Of a stretch of DNA of 64,000 bases, positions 1 to 9,170 are shown in pieces. The translations under genes and the position numbers were made by a program. Source of the stretch: Lactobacillus sp. (GTDB taxonomy: Bacteria > Bacillota > Bacilli > Lactobacillales > Lactobacillaceae); NCBI GenBank assembly GCA_022484695.1, contig JAKVKU010000001.1, positions 496,001 through 560,000 on the forward strand. The letters are read 5' to 3'. A model generated the notes under the pieces. It worked only from the letters and a program-made list of their open reading frames with translations, was not told where the DNA came from and ran no database searches. Numbering within the stretch: position 1 is the first letter of the stretch; every line of letters begins with the position of its first letter.

Positions 1-98
1 GCCCAAGGCATTAGCTTTTCTGGTTTACCCAGTAACCCAATTGCCACTACGATTGCCAAGACGATCCAGGCAATCAAATGAAGCCATAACCATACCAT
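1..98 (-). CDS. Small membrane protein, YisL/UPF0344 (DUF1516)-like, N-terminal part only
   Basis: The reading frame runs off the left edge, so only about 32 N-terminal residues are visible. They form one hydrophobic membrane segment rich in Trp, Leu, Ile and Val, followed by GKPEK, a pattern I recall from the UPF0344/YisL family of four-helix membrane proteins of unknown function. I chose the ATG at 98 because an AGGGGG ribosome site sits seven bases upstream; an in-frame ATG at 104 lies too close to that site. The family assignment rests on a short fragment and is tentative. Confidence 0.45.
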   Translation of the reverse strand, partial: MVWLWLHLIAWIVLAIVVAIGLLGKPEKLMPW

Positions 99-181
99 AC
101 TCATTCCCCCTTGGGGTCCATTTTAGCACTGATTAAACGCTTATAATATTTGATGACTTCGAGATTATTTTATATTGAAAC

Positions 182-214
182 CTAAAAAAGTCAGGCTTAT
201 TCACCTAACTTTTC
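182..214 (-). terminator. Rho-independent terminator of hicAB
   Basis: On the minus strand the arms AAAAGTTAGG and CCTGACTTTT (one mismatch) form a hairpin followed by a T run. It overlaps the hicB stop codon, so transcription would end right after the antitoxin gene. Confidence 0.5.
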
Positions 215-592
215 TTTTAGGGCCCGCGTTAATACTGCAGAAAAATTTATATTTTGGGCTTTTGCTTCATCTGCTAAATATGATGGGATAGTTACGTTCT
301 TTCTAACGGTCTGGCTTTTAAATTTCTTGAGATATTTTTTCATATCAATCGCAACGTAAGATACGATTTTATCAGGATTGTTCTTTTGAACTGTTTTGAT
401 TGCGGTAGGTTCAGGATATTCTTTGTAATCAGGTAAGGCAATCGCAAGTGCATCTGGGGCGTTCTTCATAGCCTCTTCAATAGTCTTGCCTTGCGTTACC
501 GTATTAGGGATGTCAGGGAAGGTTACGGTGTAATAGCCATCGTTATCAATGTTATCAAATACTGCTGGGTAAACTACATAGTCTTTATTCAT
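197..592 (-). CDS. hicB: HicB-family antitoxin
   Basis: This is the antitoxin partner of HicA, expected to bind and inhibit the toxin and to repress its own promoter. The N-terminal half (Tyr-rich start, then FPDIPNTVTQG and the EEAM helix) is the partial RNase H fold of HicB. The C-terminal 35 residues (TIPSYLADEAKAQNINFSAV and following) look like a ribbon-helix-helix DNA-binding domain, as in HicB proteins of about 130-140 residues. The ATG at 592 gives 131 residues; an in-frame TTG at 616, two bases after the hicA stop, would give 139, and neither has an excellent ribosome site, so tight coupling to hicA is likely. Gene order toxin then antitoxin is normal for hicAB. Confidence 0.85.
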   Translation of the reverse strand: MNKDYVVYPAVFDNIDNDGYYTVTFPDIPNTVTQGKTIEEAMKNAPDALAIALPDYKEYPEPTAIKTVQKNNPDKIVSYVAIDMKKYLKKFKSQTVRKNVTIPSYLADEAKAQNINFSAVLTRALKEKLGE

Positions 593-618
593 AGCTACGT
601 TGGTACAACGAAACAAGG

Positions 619-813
619 CTATTTCAGCCCTGCTTGCTTCAAAATCGAATTGTAAGTTTTAGGCGGAATATTATCTGTCAGATGGCTATAAGCAATAGTC
701 GTGAAGTGACCTTGACCATCTTTCAACCGGTGATGATCGCCTACAATTCGGATTTCGTAAAAGCCATTTTTGTGGAGAAGCTTGAGAACTTCTCTGGCCG
801 TATGTTGTGCCAA
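619..813 (-). CDS. hicA: HicA-family mRNA interferase toxin
   Basis: At 64 residues this is the usual HicA size. HicA toxins are double-stranded-RNA-binding-fold ribonucleases that cleave mRNA and block translation until HicB neutralises them. The key motif G-D-H-H-R-L-K, around residue 26, carries the catalytic histidine region (GSHH or GDHH in the family), preceded by the LKLLHKNGFYEIR helix-strand. The start is a TTG at 813 with AGAGGT five bases upstream. The gene is first in a two-gene operon whose promoter and repeated operator-like elements lie immediately upstream. Confidence 0.85.
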   Translation of the reverse strand: MAQHTAREVLKLLHKNGFYEIRIVGDHHRLKDGQGHFTTIAYSHLTDNIPPKTYNSILKQAGLK

Positions 814-838
814 CTCAGGACCTCTTTTCCGTAAGAGT

Positions 839-881
839 ATTATACGTTTTTATGCGCATTAAATCAATTATTGGATGCGCA
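839..881 (-). promoter_or_regulatory. hicAB promoter with flanking TGCGCA elements
   Basis: On the minus strand TTGATT (867-862) and TATAAT (844-839) are separated by exactly 17 bases. Two TGCGCA hexamers, at 853-858 and 876-881, are 23 bp apart and bracket the -35 box, a plausible HicB autorepression site. The promoter is read from sequence; the operator role is inference. Confidence 0.6.
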
Positions 882-920
882 CAAATCGTAACGAATATAT
901 TGAGGGAGGTTGTATCCATC

Positions 921-2069
921 CTATTGATTCAAAAATTCATTAAAAACAGTTTGATAAATTTGAATAAAATTCAGAAACATTTGCTTATTAAGATGCTCAT
1001 TGACTTGATGCACCGTGGTATTGCCGGGGCCTAGAATAATGAAAGGAAAACTGGTCGGTTTATCCTTGGTGAGGTTTGAGGCATCGGTCACGGCGGTGAT
1101 TGGCGCAACGGGCACGTCATCAGGAGTGTAGCGGCCGACTACTGACCGGCTGATTTGGACTAGGGTATTGTTTTGATCCACGGCAACTGGGGGTTCGCTC
1201 ATATAAATATCCATTTTAATTTGGGCGCCATTTTCATTATAGCGTTGAATTAATTCCGTCAAACGTTGCTGAACCATATCATTGGTAAATTCTGGCACGG
1301 TTCGAACATTGACTTGGGCACTGGCCTGGTCGGGGATGGAATTAACCTGATTGCCCCCGGTGAAAACAGTGGTGTTAAAGGTTAAGGGTCCCATACTGCT
1401 GCTCTTAAAAGTCGGTTCCCGGAAGAATTGATTGGCCTCGTTTAACAGGGCCATCAAAGGATCGATGGCATTGTAACCCTTGTCCGGCATGGAGCTATGA
1501 GCGGCTTGGCCTAGAGAAGTGAATTGAATGTCCATAGAGCCTTTTTGGGCGTAACCGATTTGATAACCATTGGGTTCGCCAATGATTAAACCTGCCACAT
1601 CTTTCATATACCCCTGCTCATAAAAAGCCGCGGAGCCTGCTTCGCCGACTTCTTCACCCATGGTGGCTAAAAGACGAATGGTACCATTTTTAGGCAAACC
1701 TTGTTTTTTTAATTCAATCATGGCAATTACTAAAGCTACCAAGCCGCCCTTCATATCCACGGCGCCCCGGCCGTAAAGTTCGCCTTTATCTTCAGTGAGC
1801 TTGAAGGGATCAAATTGCCAAGCGGTCGGTTCACCGGCTTCCACCACGTCCATATGGCCGGAGAGGGCCAGCACCGGCTGCCCCGAGCCAATTTCGGCAA
1901 CTAAATTGCCCCGGTCGCCTTCGATGGGAATAACTTTGCTCTCAATATCAAAAGAGGTAAATAATTGTTGTAGGTAAGCGGCCACGGCTTTTTCATGGTC
2001 ATTGACGGATTGGATGGCGACCACGTCACTTAAAATTTTGATGGCTGTTTCAGAATTGATTGCTGACAT
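921..2069 (-). CDS. M20-family ArgE/DapE-type deacylase
   Basis: This 382-residue zinc-dependent amidohydrolase removes an acyl group from an amino acid or peptide-like substrate in the cytoplasm. All M20 landmarks are present in order: GHMDVV (His metal ligand) near residue 71, GRGAVDMKGG with the bridging Asp near 104, GEEVGEAG with the catalytic and metal-binding Glu pair near 138, IGEPNG near 163, and a C-terminal TTVHQVNEH His. An inserted dimerisation domain lies between about 180 and 290, so length and layout match the family. It is a single gene, divergent from the TetR-lepA pair. Lactobacilli often carry such genes annotated as succinyl-diaminopimelate desuccinylase, but no lysine pathway neighbour is present here, so the substrate is left open. 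Confidence 0.85.
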   Translation of the reverse strand: MSAINSETAIKILSDVVAIQSVNDHEKAVAAYLQQLFTSFDIESKVIPIEGDRGNLVAEIGSGQPVLALSGHMDVVEAGEPTAWQFDPFKLTEDKGELYGRGAVDMKGGLVALVIAMIELKKQGLPKNGTIRLLATMGEEVGEAGSAAFYEQGYMKDVAGLIIGEPNGYQIGYAQKGSMDIQFTSLGQAAHSSMPDKGYNAIDPLMALLNEANQFFREPTFKSSSMGPLTFNTTVFTGGNQVNSIPDQASAQVNVRTVPEFTNDMVQQRLTELIQRYNENGAQIKMDIYMSEPPVAVDQNNTLVQISRSVVGRYTPDDVPVAPITAVTDASNLTKDKPTSFPFIILGPGNTTVHQVNEHLNKQMFLNFIQIYQTVFNEFLNQ

Positions 2070-2130
2070 TTTAAGATCTCCTTTTAAACTAAGTATAGCA
2101 GGTATCTACAACTTAGCCGGTCGCTGGCAA

Positions 2131-2272
2131 TTGACTTTTGTTTTAGATTGGATTAACATAACTGCAGTTAATAAAATGACCGTTAGTCATTAATTGATTA
2201 GACTAATGTGCAGATTCGTATGGATCCAATGACGTCAATTTATTTTTTTGCTATAAAAATGACCGCTGGTCA
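2131..2272 (+). promoter_or_regulatory. Promoter and TetR-type operators upstream of tetR-lepA2
   Basis: TTGACT (2131-2136), 17 bases, then TAACAT (2154-2159) form a promoter. Downstream lie two related palindromes, TGAC-N5-GTCA at 2177-2189 and TGACC-N3-GGTCA at 2260-2272, plus TGACGTCA at 2230-2237. Dyads of the TGACC/GGTCA kind between promoter and gene are typical autoregulatory TetR operators; binding here is inferred. Confidence 0.55.
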
Positions 2273-2294
2273 AAAGTAGATAGAGGTGTTTAGA

Positions 2295-2963
2295 ATGGGC
2301 AATGCCATGACTACCAATCAAAAACTTGAAAAATCCGCGCAAATTGCGCAAGCGGCTTTGCAGTTATTTAAAGAACGTGCCTTTGATGAGATTACAATGG
2401 CCCAAATTGCTAAAAGAGCTGGTGTGGCCAAAGGAACGCTGTTCAATTATTACCAAAGTAAAGAGAATATTTTTATGAATTTATTGTTAACCGGCTACCA
2501 GAACTATTTTTTAGAGCTAGATGCGCGGGTTAAACAGCTAGGGCAGGTGTCTTTGCCGGACTTTAAAGCATTAATGTTACAAGAGACCACCAATTTAATT
2601 GAAAATCACGCCGTTTTACTGCGCTTAAATGCCTTGCGGGGTCCTATTTTAGAGCGGCAGGCAGATAAAGCGCAAACCATCGCCGGGCGGCAGAAGTTAT
2701 ATGACATCAGCCAACAATTAAGCCAAGATATTGCCCAGCGGGTGGATGGCTTATCAACTGAGACGATCAATCATTTATTTGTGACGCAAAGTGCCATTAT
2801 TAGCGGGCTCATGAATTTATCCGGTTTGGAACAATTCAATCATGAGCAAATACCCGTGGGTCTTTTCGATTTTCAAGTGGCGGTAAAACCAGAAGCACGC
2901 CATATTTTTGGCTTATATATGACCGGGTTATTCAAAGAACAGAAAGCAGATGAACAACAATGA
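2295..2963 (+). CDS. TetR/AcrR-family transcriptional regulator
   Basis: A 222-residue repressor with an N-terminal TetR helix-turn-helix: AALQLFKERAFDEITMAQIA, then RAGVAKGTLFNYYQSKENIF, the characteristic recognition helix and following tyrosine pair. The remaining 150 residues form the variable ligand-binding and dimerisation domain, with no family-specific signature I recognise. The ATG at 2295 was chosen because GAGGTG lies at the right distance; a GTG nine bases earlier overlaps that site. The stop codon overlaps the ATG of the following lepA-like gene (ATGA), so the two are translationally coupled. The palindromes upstream suggest that it represses this operon in response to an unknown ligand. 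Confidence 0.85.
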   Translation: MGNAMTTNQKLEKSAQIAQAALQLFKERAFDEITMAQIAKRAGVAKGTLFNYYQSKENIFMNLLLTGYQNYFLELDARVKQLGQVSLPDFKALMLQETTNLIENHAVLLRLNALRGPILERQADKAQTIAGRQKLYDISQQLSQDIAQRVDGLSTETINHLFVTQSAIISGLMNLSGLEQFNHEQIPVGLFDFQVAVKPEARHIFGLYMTGLFKEQKADEQQ

Positions 2964-4756
2964 AACAAGCCAATATTCGCAATTTTTCAATTATTGCCCA
3001 TATTGATCATGGTAAATCCACGTTGGCAGACCAAATCATGGCGCAAACCCACACGATTACACCGCGAGAAAGTAAAGCCCAGTTACTGGATGATATGGCC
3101 GTGGAACAAGCCCATGGCATCACCGTAAAATCACGCACAGTTCGTAATTATTACACCGCTGACGATGGGCAGCGCTATGAGTATAATTTTATCGACACGC
3201 CCGGTCATGTGGATTTTTCATATGAAGTGTCCAAAAGCTTGGCAGCCAGTGATGGGGCAATTTTATTAGTGGATGCGACCCAAGGTGTTCAGGCCCAGAC
3301 GGTGGCCAACTTGCGCATTGCCAAACAAAATGGTTTGGCCATCATCCCCGTCATTAACAAAATTGATAGTGCAGCGGCAGATATCCCCCGGACAACGGCG
3401 CAAATCAAGCAGTTGGATCCCGCCTTAGAAAAGGCCACGATACTGAAAATATCTGCCAAAACCGGTGCAGGGGTCCATGATGTTTTAGAGGCTATTAAAA
3501 CAGGCATCCCGGCGCCAGACGGCCACAAGAATGCACCTCTTAAAGCGCTGGTTTTTGATTATCAGTATAATGCCTTTAAAGGTATCATCGCGGACGTCCG
3601 TATCATTGATGGGCAGCTCAAAAAAGATGATACAGCCTTATTAATGGCTAACAATACGAAGCTTTCAGTTGGTGAGTTGGGTCATTTTGCGCCAAATATG
3701 GTCCCTGAGGCAAGTTTAACCGTTGGGGATGTGGGGTACGTGGTCACTGGGTTGAAAGACCCCCAAGCTGTTCGGGTGGGGGATACGTTGACTCTTGCCG
3801 ACCAACCCACAAAGCTGGCCTTGGCGGGCTATCAGCCAGCTAAAGCCATGGTATTTGCGGGTTTCTATCCTAAAGATGGCAATTACAGTGATTTAAAAAC
3901 AGCCATTGAAAAATTAGCTTTAAATGATGCCGCCTTTCAGTTTAAGTCAGAAAATTCTGAAGCTTTGGGTGCCGGTTTTCGCTGTGGTTTTCTGGGGATG
4001 TTACATCTACAAATTATTCGCGAGCGCCTACAACAGGAATATGATCTGGATGTGTTAACAACCGCACCCAATGTGACTTACCAGGTTTATTTGAAAGGAA
4101 TAGCTGAGCCGATGGTTGTGACCAATCCAATCAAGTTTCCAGACTTTGCAACGATTGATCACGTGGCAGAACCCTTTGTGAAGGCCGAAATAACAACGCC
4201 AAGTAATCTGCTAAACGACGTCATGAAGCTGGCCGAGCGGCATAAAGGTACGCTGTTAGATATGAATAACCAAGCTGATCTAATCGTGTTGACTTATAAA
4301 ATACCGGTTTCTGAAATAGCCTATGATTTTTTTAATCAATTAAAATCCATTTCCCATGGCTATGCTACGCTTGATACCAGTCCTTTGGATTATGAAGTCG
4401 CTGACCTGGTGAAGGTGGCAGTTGATATTAATTACGCCCCAGTGGATGCCTTAGCCTTTGTGGTCCATCGCCAAGACGCCCCCAGATTAACCCAAGCCTT
4501 AGTGAGAAAATTGAAATATACCGTCCCTAGAAAATTATATCCCACCCCAGTCCAAGCAATCGTCGAAGGAAAGGCCATCGCCCGGGTTGACGTACCACCC
4601 CTGCGGAAAAATGCGGCGGTTGCCGGGGGTAAGAAGAGCGTATCCAAAAAACAAGCTTTATTGCGCCGCCAAAGTATGAATAAACGCCAAGCTGCCAAAA
4701 ATACAATCGTCTTGCCCCAGGAAGTATTCAATGCGGTGTTAGAATTAGATCTATAA
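2960..4756 (+). CDS. Divergent LepA/EF4-type translational GTPase (paralogue)
   Basis: 598 residues resembling elongation factor 4, the ribosome-bound GTPase that acts on stalled or mistranslocated ribosomes. Visible G motifs: AHIDHGKST (G1) at about 13, the GIT switch region near 54, DTPGHVDFSYEVS (G3) near 79, NKID (G4) near 133. The EF4-specific GFRCGFLGMLHLQIIRERL block sits near 340. It departs from canonical LepA in having altered residues after GIT (VKSRTV) and an unusual C-terminal tail in which the usual YGGDISRK region is replaced by an Ala/Gly/Lys stretch. Together with its coupling to a TetR gene this points to a second, regulated LepA rather than the housekeeping copy. A terminator follows directly. 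Confidence 0.8.
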   Translation: MKQANIRNFSIIAHIDHGKSTLADQIMAQTHTITPRESKAQLLDDMAVEQAHGITVKSRTVRNYYTADDGQRYEYNFIDTPGHVDFSYEVSKSLAASDGAILLVDATQGVQAQTVANLRIAKQNGLAIIPVINKIDSAAADIPRTTAQIKQLDPALEKATILKISAKTGAGVHDVLEAIKTGIPAPDGHKNAPLKALVFDYQYNAFKGIIADVRIIDGQLKKDDTALLMANNTKLSVGELGHFAPNMVPEASLTVGDVGYVVTGLKDPQAVRVGDTLTLADQPTKLALAGYQPAKAMVFAGFYPKDGNYSDLKTAIEKLALNDAAFQFKSENSEALGAGFRCGFLGMLHLQIIRERLQQEYDLDVLTTAPNVTYQVYLKGIAEPMVVTNPIKFPDFATIDHVAEPFVKAEITTPSNLLNDVMKLAERHKGTLLDMNNQADLIVLTYKIPVSEIAYDFFNQLKSISHGYATLDTSPLDYEVADLVKVAVDINYAPVDALAFVVHRQDAPRLTQALVRKLKYTVPRKLYPTPVQAIVEGKAIARVDVPPLRKNAAVAGGKKSVSKKQALLRRQSMNKRQAAKNTIVLPQEVFNAVLELDL

Positions 4757-4761
4757 AACAC

Positions 4762-4805
4762 AAATACCCAATCCCAAAAAAATTTACAGTGGGATTGGGT
4801 ATTTT
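4762..4805 (+). terminator. Terminator of tetR-lepA2
   Basis: AAATACCCAATCCCA pairs with TGGGATTGGGTATTT across a 13-base A-rich loop. T run at the 3' end and A run at the 5' end mean it may work in both directions. Confidence 0.8.
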
Positions 4806-4910
4806 GAGATGACCTGACAAAGCTGTGTCGCGCTGAAATTAGGGAAAAGCAGGCCAGTTTAAGCAACTATTCGCCAATTAACAGATGTGTGTTATGATGT
4901 ATTTTTAACC

Positions 4911-4958
4911 AACAAAAAAACCAGTCATAACGGCGTTTTAAGCAGCGTTATGACTGGC
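4911..4958 (-). terminator. Terminator of the tRNA-Lys gene
   Basis: CCAGTCATAACG pairs with CGTTATGACTGG; on the minus strand the stem is followed by a run of seven T. It lies 15 bases beyond the 3' end of the tRNA. Confidence 0.75.
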
Positions 4959-4972
4959 TAATAGTCAAATGA

Positions 4973-5045
4973 TGGGTGGTCAGGGGATCGAACCCTGGAC
5001 CCACGGATTAAGAGTCCGTTGCTCTGCCAGCTGAGCTAACCACCC
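4973..5045 (-). tRNA. tRNA-Lys (anticodon CUU)
   Basis: Minus-strand cloverleaf: acceptor GGGTGGT/ACCACCC with discriminator A, D arm GCTC-AGCTGGCA-GAGC, anticodon stem ACGGA/TCCGT with loop CTCTTAA giving anticodon CTT, a five-base variable loop, and T arm CAGGG-TTCGATC-CCCTG. All stems pair. CCA is not encoded. Reads AAG codons. Confidence 0.97.
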
Positions 5046-5158
5046 AAGTCATTACTTGACGACTTAAATATATTATCATGGTTTTGCACTTGACGCAACA
5101 CTAAATTTGAAAAAAATTTACAAAAACTTCACAATCCGATTTTTACATCTGGGCGTTT

Positions 5159-5187
5159 TTGTAATAAAGCCCCAGATTAGCTATAAT
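5159..5187 (+). promoter_or_regulatory. Promoter of the walRK operon
   Basis: TTGTAA (5159-5164), 17 bases, then a perfect TATAAT (5182-5187); the walR ribosome site AAGGAGG follows about 25 bases later. Confidence 0.6.
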
Positions 5188-5220
5188 GAATTATGGTCAC
5201 AGCCAAGGAGGACATTTATA

Positions 5221-5937
5221 ATGGCTAAAAAAATATTGGTCGTCGATGACGAAAAACCAATCTCTGATATCGTAAAATTTAATTTAGAAAAAGAAGGCTA
5301 TGACGTGGTCACAGCCTATGATGGTGAAGAAGCAGTTGAAAAAGTAAATTCAGAGAATCCTGATTTGATTCTCTTAGATTTAATGTTACCTAAAATTGAT
5401 GGCCTGGAGGTGGCTCGAGAGGTCCGTAAAGATCACGACACCCCGATCATCATGGTTACCGCCAAGGACTCAGAAATCGATAAGGTCCTGGGTTTGGAAT
5501 TAGGGGCGGATGACTATGTCACCAAGCCATTTTCCAACCGGGAACTGGTCGCCCGGGTCAAGGCCAACTTGCGCCGGCAAGTCAGTAATGCCAACGCCCA
5601 AACCACGGATGGTGAAGCCGAGAACAACGAAATCACCGTGGGGGATTTGATCATTGAACCAGATGCCTATATGGTGACCAAGCGGGAAGAAAAAATTGAA
5701 TTGACCCATCGAGAGTTTGAATTGCTCTTTTATTTAGCCCGGCACATTGGCCAGGTCATGACCAGAGAGCATTTGTTACAAACGGTTTGGGGTTATGATT
5801 ATTTTGGCGATGTCCGCACGGTGGATGTTACCGTCCGGCGCCTGCGGGAAAAAATTGAAGATGATCCCAGTCATCCTGAATGGCTGGTAACTCGGCGTGG
5901 GGTGGGGTATTACCTCCACAATCCCGACACGGATTAG
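5221..5937 (+). CDS. walR: WalR (YycF) response regulator
   Basis: Essential OmpR-family response regulator that controls cell wall autolysins and wall metabolism with WalK. The 238-residue protein has a receiver domain (acidic DD at 9-10, phospho-acceptor D53 in LLDLMLPK, T of VTAKD, K of VTKPF) and a C-terminal winged helix ending RRGVGYYL. A longer frame extends upstream to 5107, but AAGGAGG just before the ATG at 5221 and homology to [11 protein letters not shown] starts fix the start here. First gene of the conserved walRKHIJ block. Confidence 0.97.
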   Translation: MAKKILVVDDEKPISDIVKFNLEKEGYDVVTAYDGEEAVEKVNSENPDLILLDLMLPKIDGLEVAREVRKDHDTPIIMVTAKDSEIDKVLGLELGADDYVTKPFSNRELVARVKANLRRQVSNANAQTTDGEAENNEITVGDLIIEPDAYMVTKREEKIELTHREFELLFYLARHIGQVMTREHLLQTVWGYDYFGDVRTVDVTVRRLREKIEDDPSHPEWLVTRRGVGYYLHNPDTD

Positions 5938-5973
5938 TGACATCATACCAGTAAAAGTGATGAAGGACAGTAG

Positions 5974-7860
5974 ATGAATAAGAAGATACATTTTTTTCAA
6001 TCAATCCATTTTAAAATTGCCATGGCGTTCGTGATGCTGCTGTTGATTACTTTAGAAATCATCGGGGCTTACTTCGTCAAAAATTTGGAACAGCAAAATA
6101 TCCAGTCCTTTGAAGACTCCATTCAAATTGCCCCCTACGTGGATAATCAACTGGCGGCGGAATTGCTGAAGACTGATGAAAATACCGCTAATAAGAGTAT
6201 TAAAAGTATCATTGCCTCAGACATTAATAACAGCTCCATCACGGAGTTTCAAGTCATTGATAGCAAAGGGATCATTCGCGGCACCAGCAATGTGAATAAT
6301 CAAAATGTCATTGGCCACCGCACCACCAGTGCCCAAGTCAAGCAAGTACTGTTCAATGGGCGCAAGCAAACTCGGATTTCTTATGACAATAATCAAGGCA
6401 GCTACTATGTGTCGATTTTACCCATCATTAACCCCAGTAGTGACAACAATGCCACCGTTGGGGTAATGTACATCCGGGCCAGCATGGAGGGTGTTTATAA
6501 GAACTTAAACACCATAACCGTCATTTTCTTGACGGGGTCTTTAGTGGCCGGGGTTTTGGGCACGATCATTGCCATATTTATTTCCCGGGCAATAACGCGG
6601 CCAATTGATGAAATGAAGAAACAAGCGATTCGCATGGCCCAAGGGGATTATTCTGGGCAAGTGCGAATCTATGGGCAAGATGAATTGGGCCAATTGGCCG
6701 TTGCCGTCAACAACTTGTCCGTGCGGGTGGAGGAGGCCCAAGAAGCCTCAGAAGCCGAGCGTAGGCGTTTGGATAGTGTCTTAGCCAACATGACCGATGG
6801 GGTTATTGCCACGGATCGCCGGGGCAATATTATCATTTTGAATGACATGGCCTCGGAATTTTTGGGCATGGACAGTAAAGATGCCATTGGCAAGTCGATT
6901 CTGACCGTTTTAAGTATTGAAAATGAATATAGTTTTCGGGACCTGCTAGAAGATGACCAGCAAAGTATGATGTTGGACTTTTCAGAACGCAGTGATCACG
7001 ATTTAATTTTGCATACCACTTTTTCACTGATTCAAAGAGAAACTGGCTTTATCAGTGGCTTAGTTTGTGTGCTCCACGATGTTACCGAACAGCAAAAAAT
7101 TGATGCGGACCGCCGGGAGTTTGTCTCTAATGTCTCCCATGAATTGCGGACCCCATTGACCAGTATGCGCAGTTACATTGAAGCCTTGAACGATGGGGCT
7201 TGGCAAGATCCTAAGGTGGCCCCAGAGTTCTTGAAGGTGACCCAAGAAGAAACCGACCGGATGATCCGGATGGTTTCAGACTTGCTGAGTTTATCCCGGA
7301 TGGATCAAGGGACCGCCAAAATGAATCTGGAATTTGTCAACATGAACGAATTTTTCAATTTCATTTTGGATCGATTTGATATGATGCTCAAAAGTGACGC
7401 CGGGGATGCCAGCAACATGCCCCATGAACCGGAGAAAAATAAGCACTATGTCATCAAGCGGGAATTCACCAACCAGGATTTCTGGGTGGAAATTGATACC
7501 GATAAAATGACCCAAGTGCTGGATAACATTATGAACAATGCCATCAAGTATTCCCCCGATGGTGGGACGATTACTTGTCGGATGATTGAAATGCACCATA
7601 ATTTAATTATCAGTATCTCCGACCAGGGTCTGGGTATCCCTCGAAAAGATATCAATAAGATCTTTGATCGGTTCTATCGGGTGGACAAAGCCCGTTCCCG
7701 GAAACAAGGGGGGACTGGCCTTGGCTTAGCCATCTCCAAAGAAGTTATTTTGGCCCACCACGGGCGGATTTGGGCCGATAGTGTGGAAAACAAAGGCTCC
7801 ACGTTCTACATTTCACTACCCTATCATGACTACAAGGAGAGTGACGACGAATGGGCATAA
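5974..7860 (+). CDS. walK: WalK (YycG) sensor histidine kinase
   Basis: Membrane sensor of the WalRK system, 628 residues. It has an N-terminal membrane segment (about 12-32), an extracytoplasmic Cache-like sensor domain, a second membrane segment (about 180-205), a HAMP linker (ISRAITRPIDEM), a PAS domain (LANMTDGVIATDRRGNIIILN), a HisKA domain with the phospho-histidine near 389 in SHELRTPLTS, and a HATPase domain with N-box NIMNNAIKYS, GLGIP and GTGLGLAIS. Organisation matches lactobacillar WalK. Its last ten bases overlap the next gene, so it is coupled to yycH. Confidence 0.97.
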   Translation: MNKKIHFFQSIHFKIAMAFVMLLLITLEIIGAYFVKNLEQQNIQSFEDSIQIAPYVDNQLAAELLKTDENTANKSIKSIIASDINNSSITEFQVIDSKGIIRGTSNVNNQNVIGHRTTSAQVKQVLFNGRKQTRISYDNNQGSYYVSILPIINPSSDNNATVGVMYIRASMEGVYKNLNTITVIFLTGSLVAGVLGTIIAIFISRAITRPIDEMKKQAIRMAQGDYSGQVRIYGQDELGQLAVAVNNLSVRVEEAQEASEAERRRLDSVLANMTDGVIATDRRGNIIILNDMASEFLGMDSKDAIGKSILTVLSIENEYSFRDLLEDDQQSMMLDFSERSDHDLILHTTFSLIQRETGFISGLVCVLHDVTEQQKIDADRREFVSNVSHELRTPLTSMRSYIEALNDGAWQDPKVAPEFLKVTQEETDRMIRMVSDLLSLSRMDQGTAKMNLEFVNMNEFFNFILDRFDMMLKSDAGDASNMPHEPEKNKHYVIKREFTNQDFWVEIDTDKMTQVLDNIMNNAIKYSPDGGTITCRMIEMHHNLIISISDQGLGIPRKDINKIFDRFYRVDKARSRKQGGTGLGLAISKEVILAHHGRIWADSVENKGSTFYISLPYHDYKESDDEWA

Positions 7861-9155
7861 AACTCTCAGATATTTTCCTCAGAGTGGGATTGATTGTCGC
7901 CGTTACCATCAGTGTGATTTTATCCTTTCTCATCTGGACGAATAACGCCCGTTATGAACGTAATCCAGATACCAAAGTCAGTACCGCTCAAGAACAAAGC
8001 AAGACCGACAAGGAATTGGCTGATGTTTATCTGCCCACGCGGATTTTACAAAAGAATCAACAGCAACAATATATGGTCTATAATCGCCGGGACAGTCCCA
8101 TTATTGCCTTTCAAAAGCGTTTTAAGACCTGGCAGTTAACTGGCAGTCTCACGGCTAAAAATTACAATAACGGGGATTATTTAAACCAGATCAATGCCCC
8201 TGAACAAGTGCAGCTCACCTATCCTGGGGTGATTACTTGGCGTTTATTCAAGCAAATGTACAAACTAACTGAAAAGAAGGCCACGGCTGACTTTAGTTTT
8301 AACCGCATTATCTTGAAAAACAATGATAATAAAACCGTTTATCTGACCAATGATAACAATCAAGTGGTGCATAAAGTCCCCGTGGCTAATAATCGGGGCA
8401 AGCAATTACGGGCCCTTTTAAAAAATGCTGATATGCGCTTGCCGGTGGAAGAAAAGGCCATGAACAACAAATTGACCCTTTATTACACCAAACCCGTCAA
8501 GATCACGCCCTATAGTTATCTGATTTCCCGGGAAAATATCAATACGTATATTTCCACGTTGTTGGCCGATAAGGGGGATTCCAGTATTGAAGCCCGGGAG
8601 AGTGGGTCAGTGACCACCTATTACCGGGGTATTTTCAAGAAGTTATCGGCGGATTCCGCCAATGACCAAATTCAATATGAGGACTATACCGATACGGTGA
8701 CCGTCAGTTCCACCACCCAGCTGTTGCGCAATAGCTTCAGCCGCTTGGTGAACGTGGGGAATTCCTTGGCCAATGTGCGCTACTTCAGCAGTGTGCCCAA
8801 GACCCAAGTGGTGACTTATCTCAACTATGTGGAGGGCTTCCCAATTTATCAACAAAGTGATTTTGGGGCAGCTTCCATTCAATTGACCCCAAGTGGGCAA
8901 GTCCTGCGTTTCTCCAGCCGTACCCTGCAAGTGCCGGTGCCGGCGGAAAATCAGGACAACACTTTGCCCACGACCCAAGATGTTTTGAACCAGTTAGCGG
9001 CCAATAATGTTGATTTAGCAACGATCAAGGATATTCAGTTGGGGTATCATTGGACCCAAAGCAGTGCCAACCAACAAGTCATTGATCTAAAACCGACCTA
9101 TTATGTTTTTGTCAATAACACATGGAAAGATTATCGAGACCTTTTGGCTCAGTAA
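7851..9155 (+). CDS. yycH: WalH (YycH) regulatory membrane protein
   Basis: A 434-residue protein with one N-terminal membrane helix (about 10-29) and a long extracytoplasmic domain. In related Firmicutes YycH and YycI associate with WalK through their membrane helices and tune its activity, negatively in Bacillus and positively in Staphylococcus. Recognition rests on position in the walRKHIJ block, length and topology more than on a motif. The start overlaps the walK stop. A short gap carrying GGTGGTGGGG leads to yycI. Confidence 0.9.
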   Translation: MGIKLSDIFLRVGLIVAVTISVILSFLIWTNNARYERNPDTKVSTAQEQSKTDKELADVYLPTRILQKNQQQQYMVYNRRDSPIIAFQKRFKTWQLTGSLTAKNYNNGDYLNQINAPEQVQLTYPGVITWRLFKQMYKLTEKKATADFSFNRIILKNNDNKTVYLTNDNNQVVHKVPVANNRGKQLRALLKNADMRLPVEEKAMNNKLTLYYTKPVKITPYSYLISRENINTYISTLLADKGDSSIEARESGSVTTYYRGIFKKLSADSANDQIQYEDYTDTVTVSSTTQLLRNSFSRLVNVGNSLANVRYFSSVPKTQVVTYLNYVEGFPIYQQSDFGAASIQLTPSGQVLRFSSRTLQVPVPAENQDNTLPTTQDVLNQLAANNVDLATIKDIQLGYHWTQSSANQQVIDLKPTYYVFVNNTWKDYRDLLAQ

Positions 9156-9170
9156 GGTGGTGGGGAAACT

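Noticed and set aside
7291-7599. Minus-strand frames inside walK and walR
   Set aside because: They are antisense shadows of conserved coding sequence without start signals.
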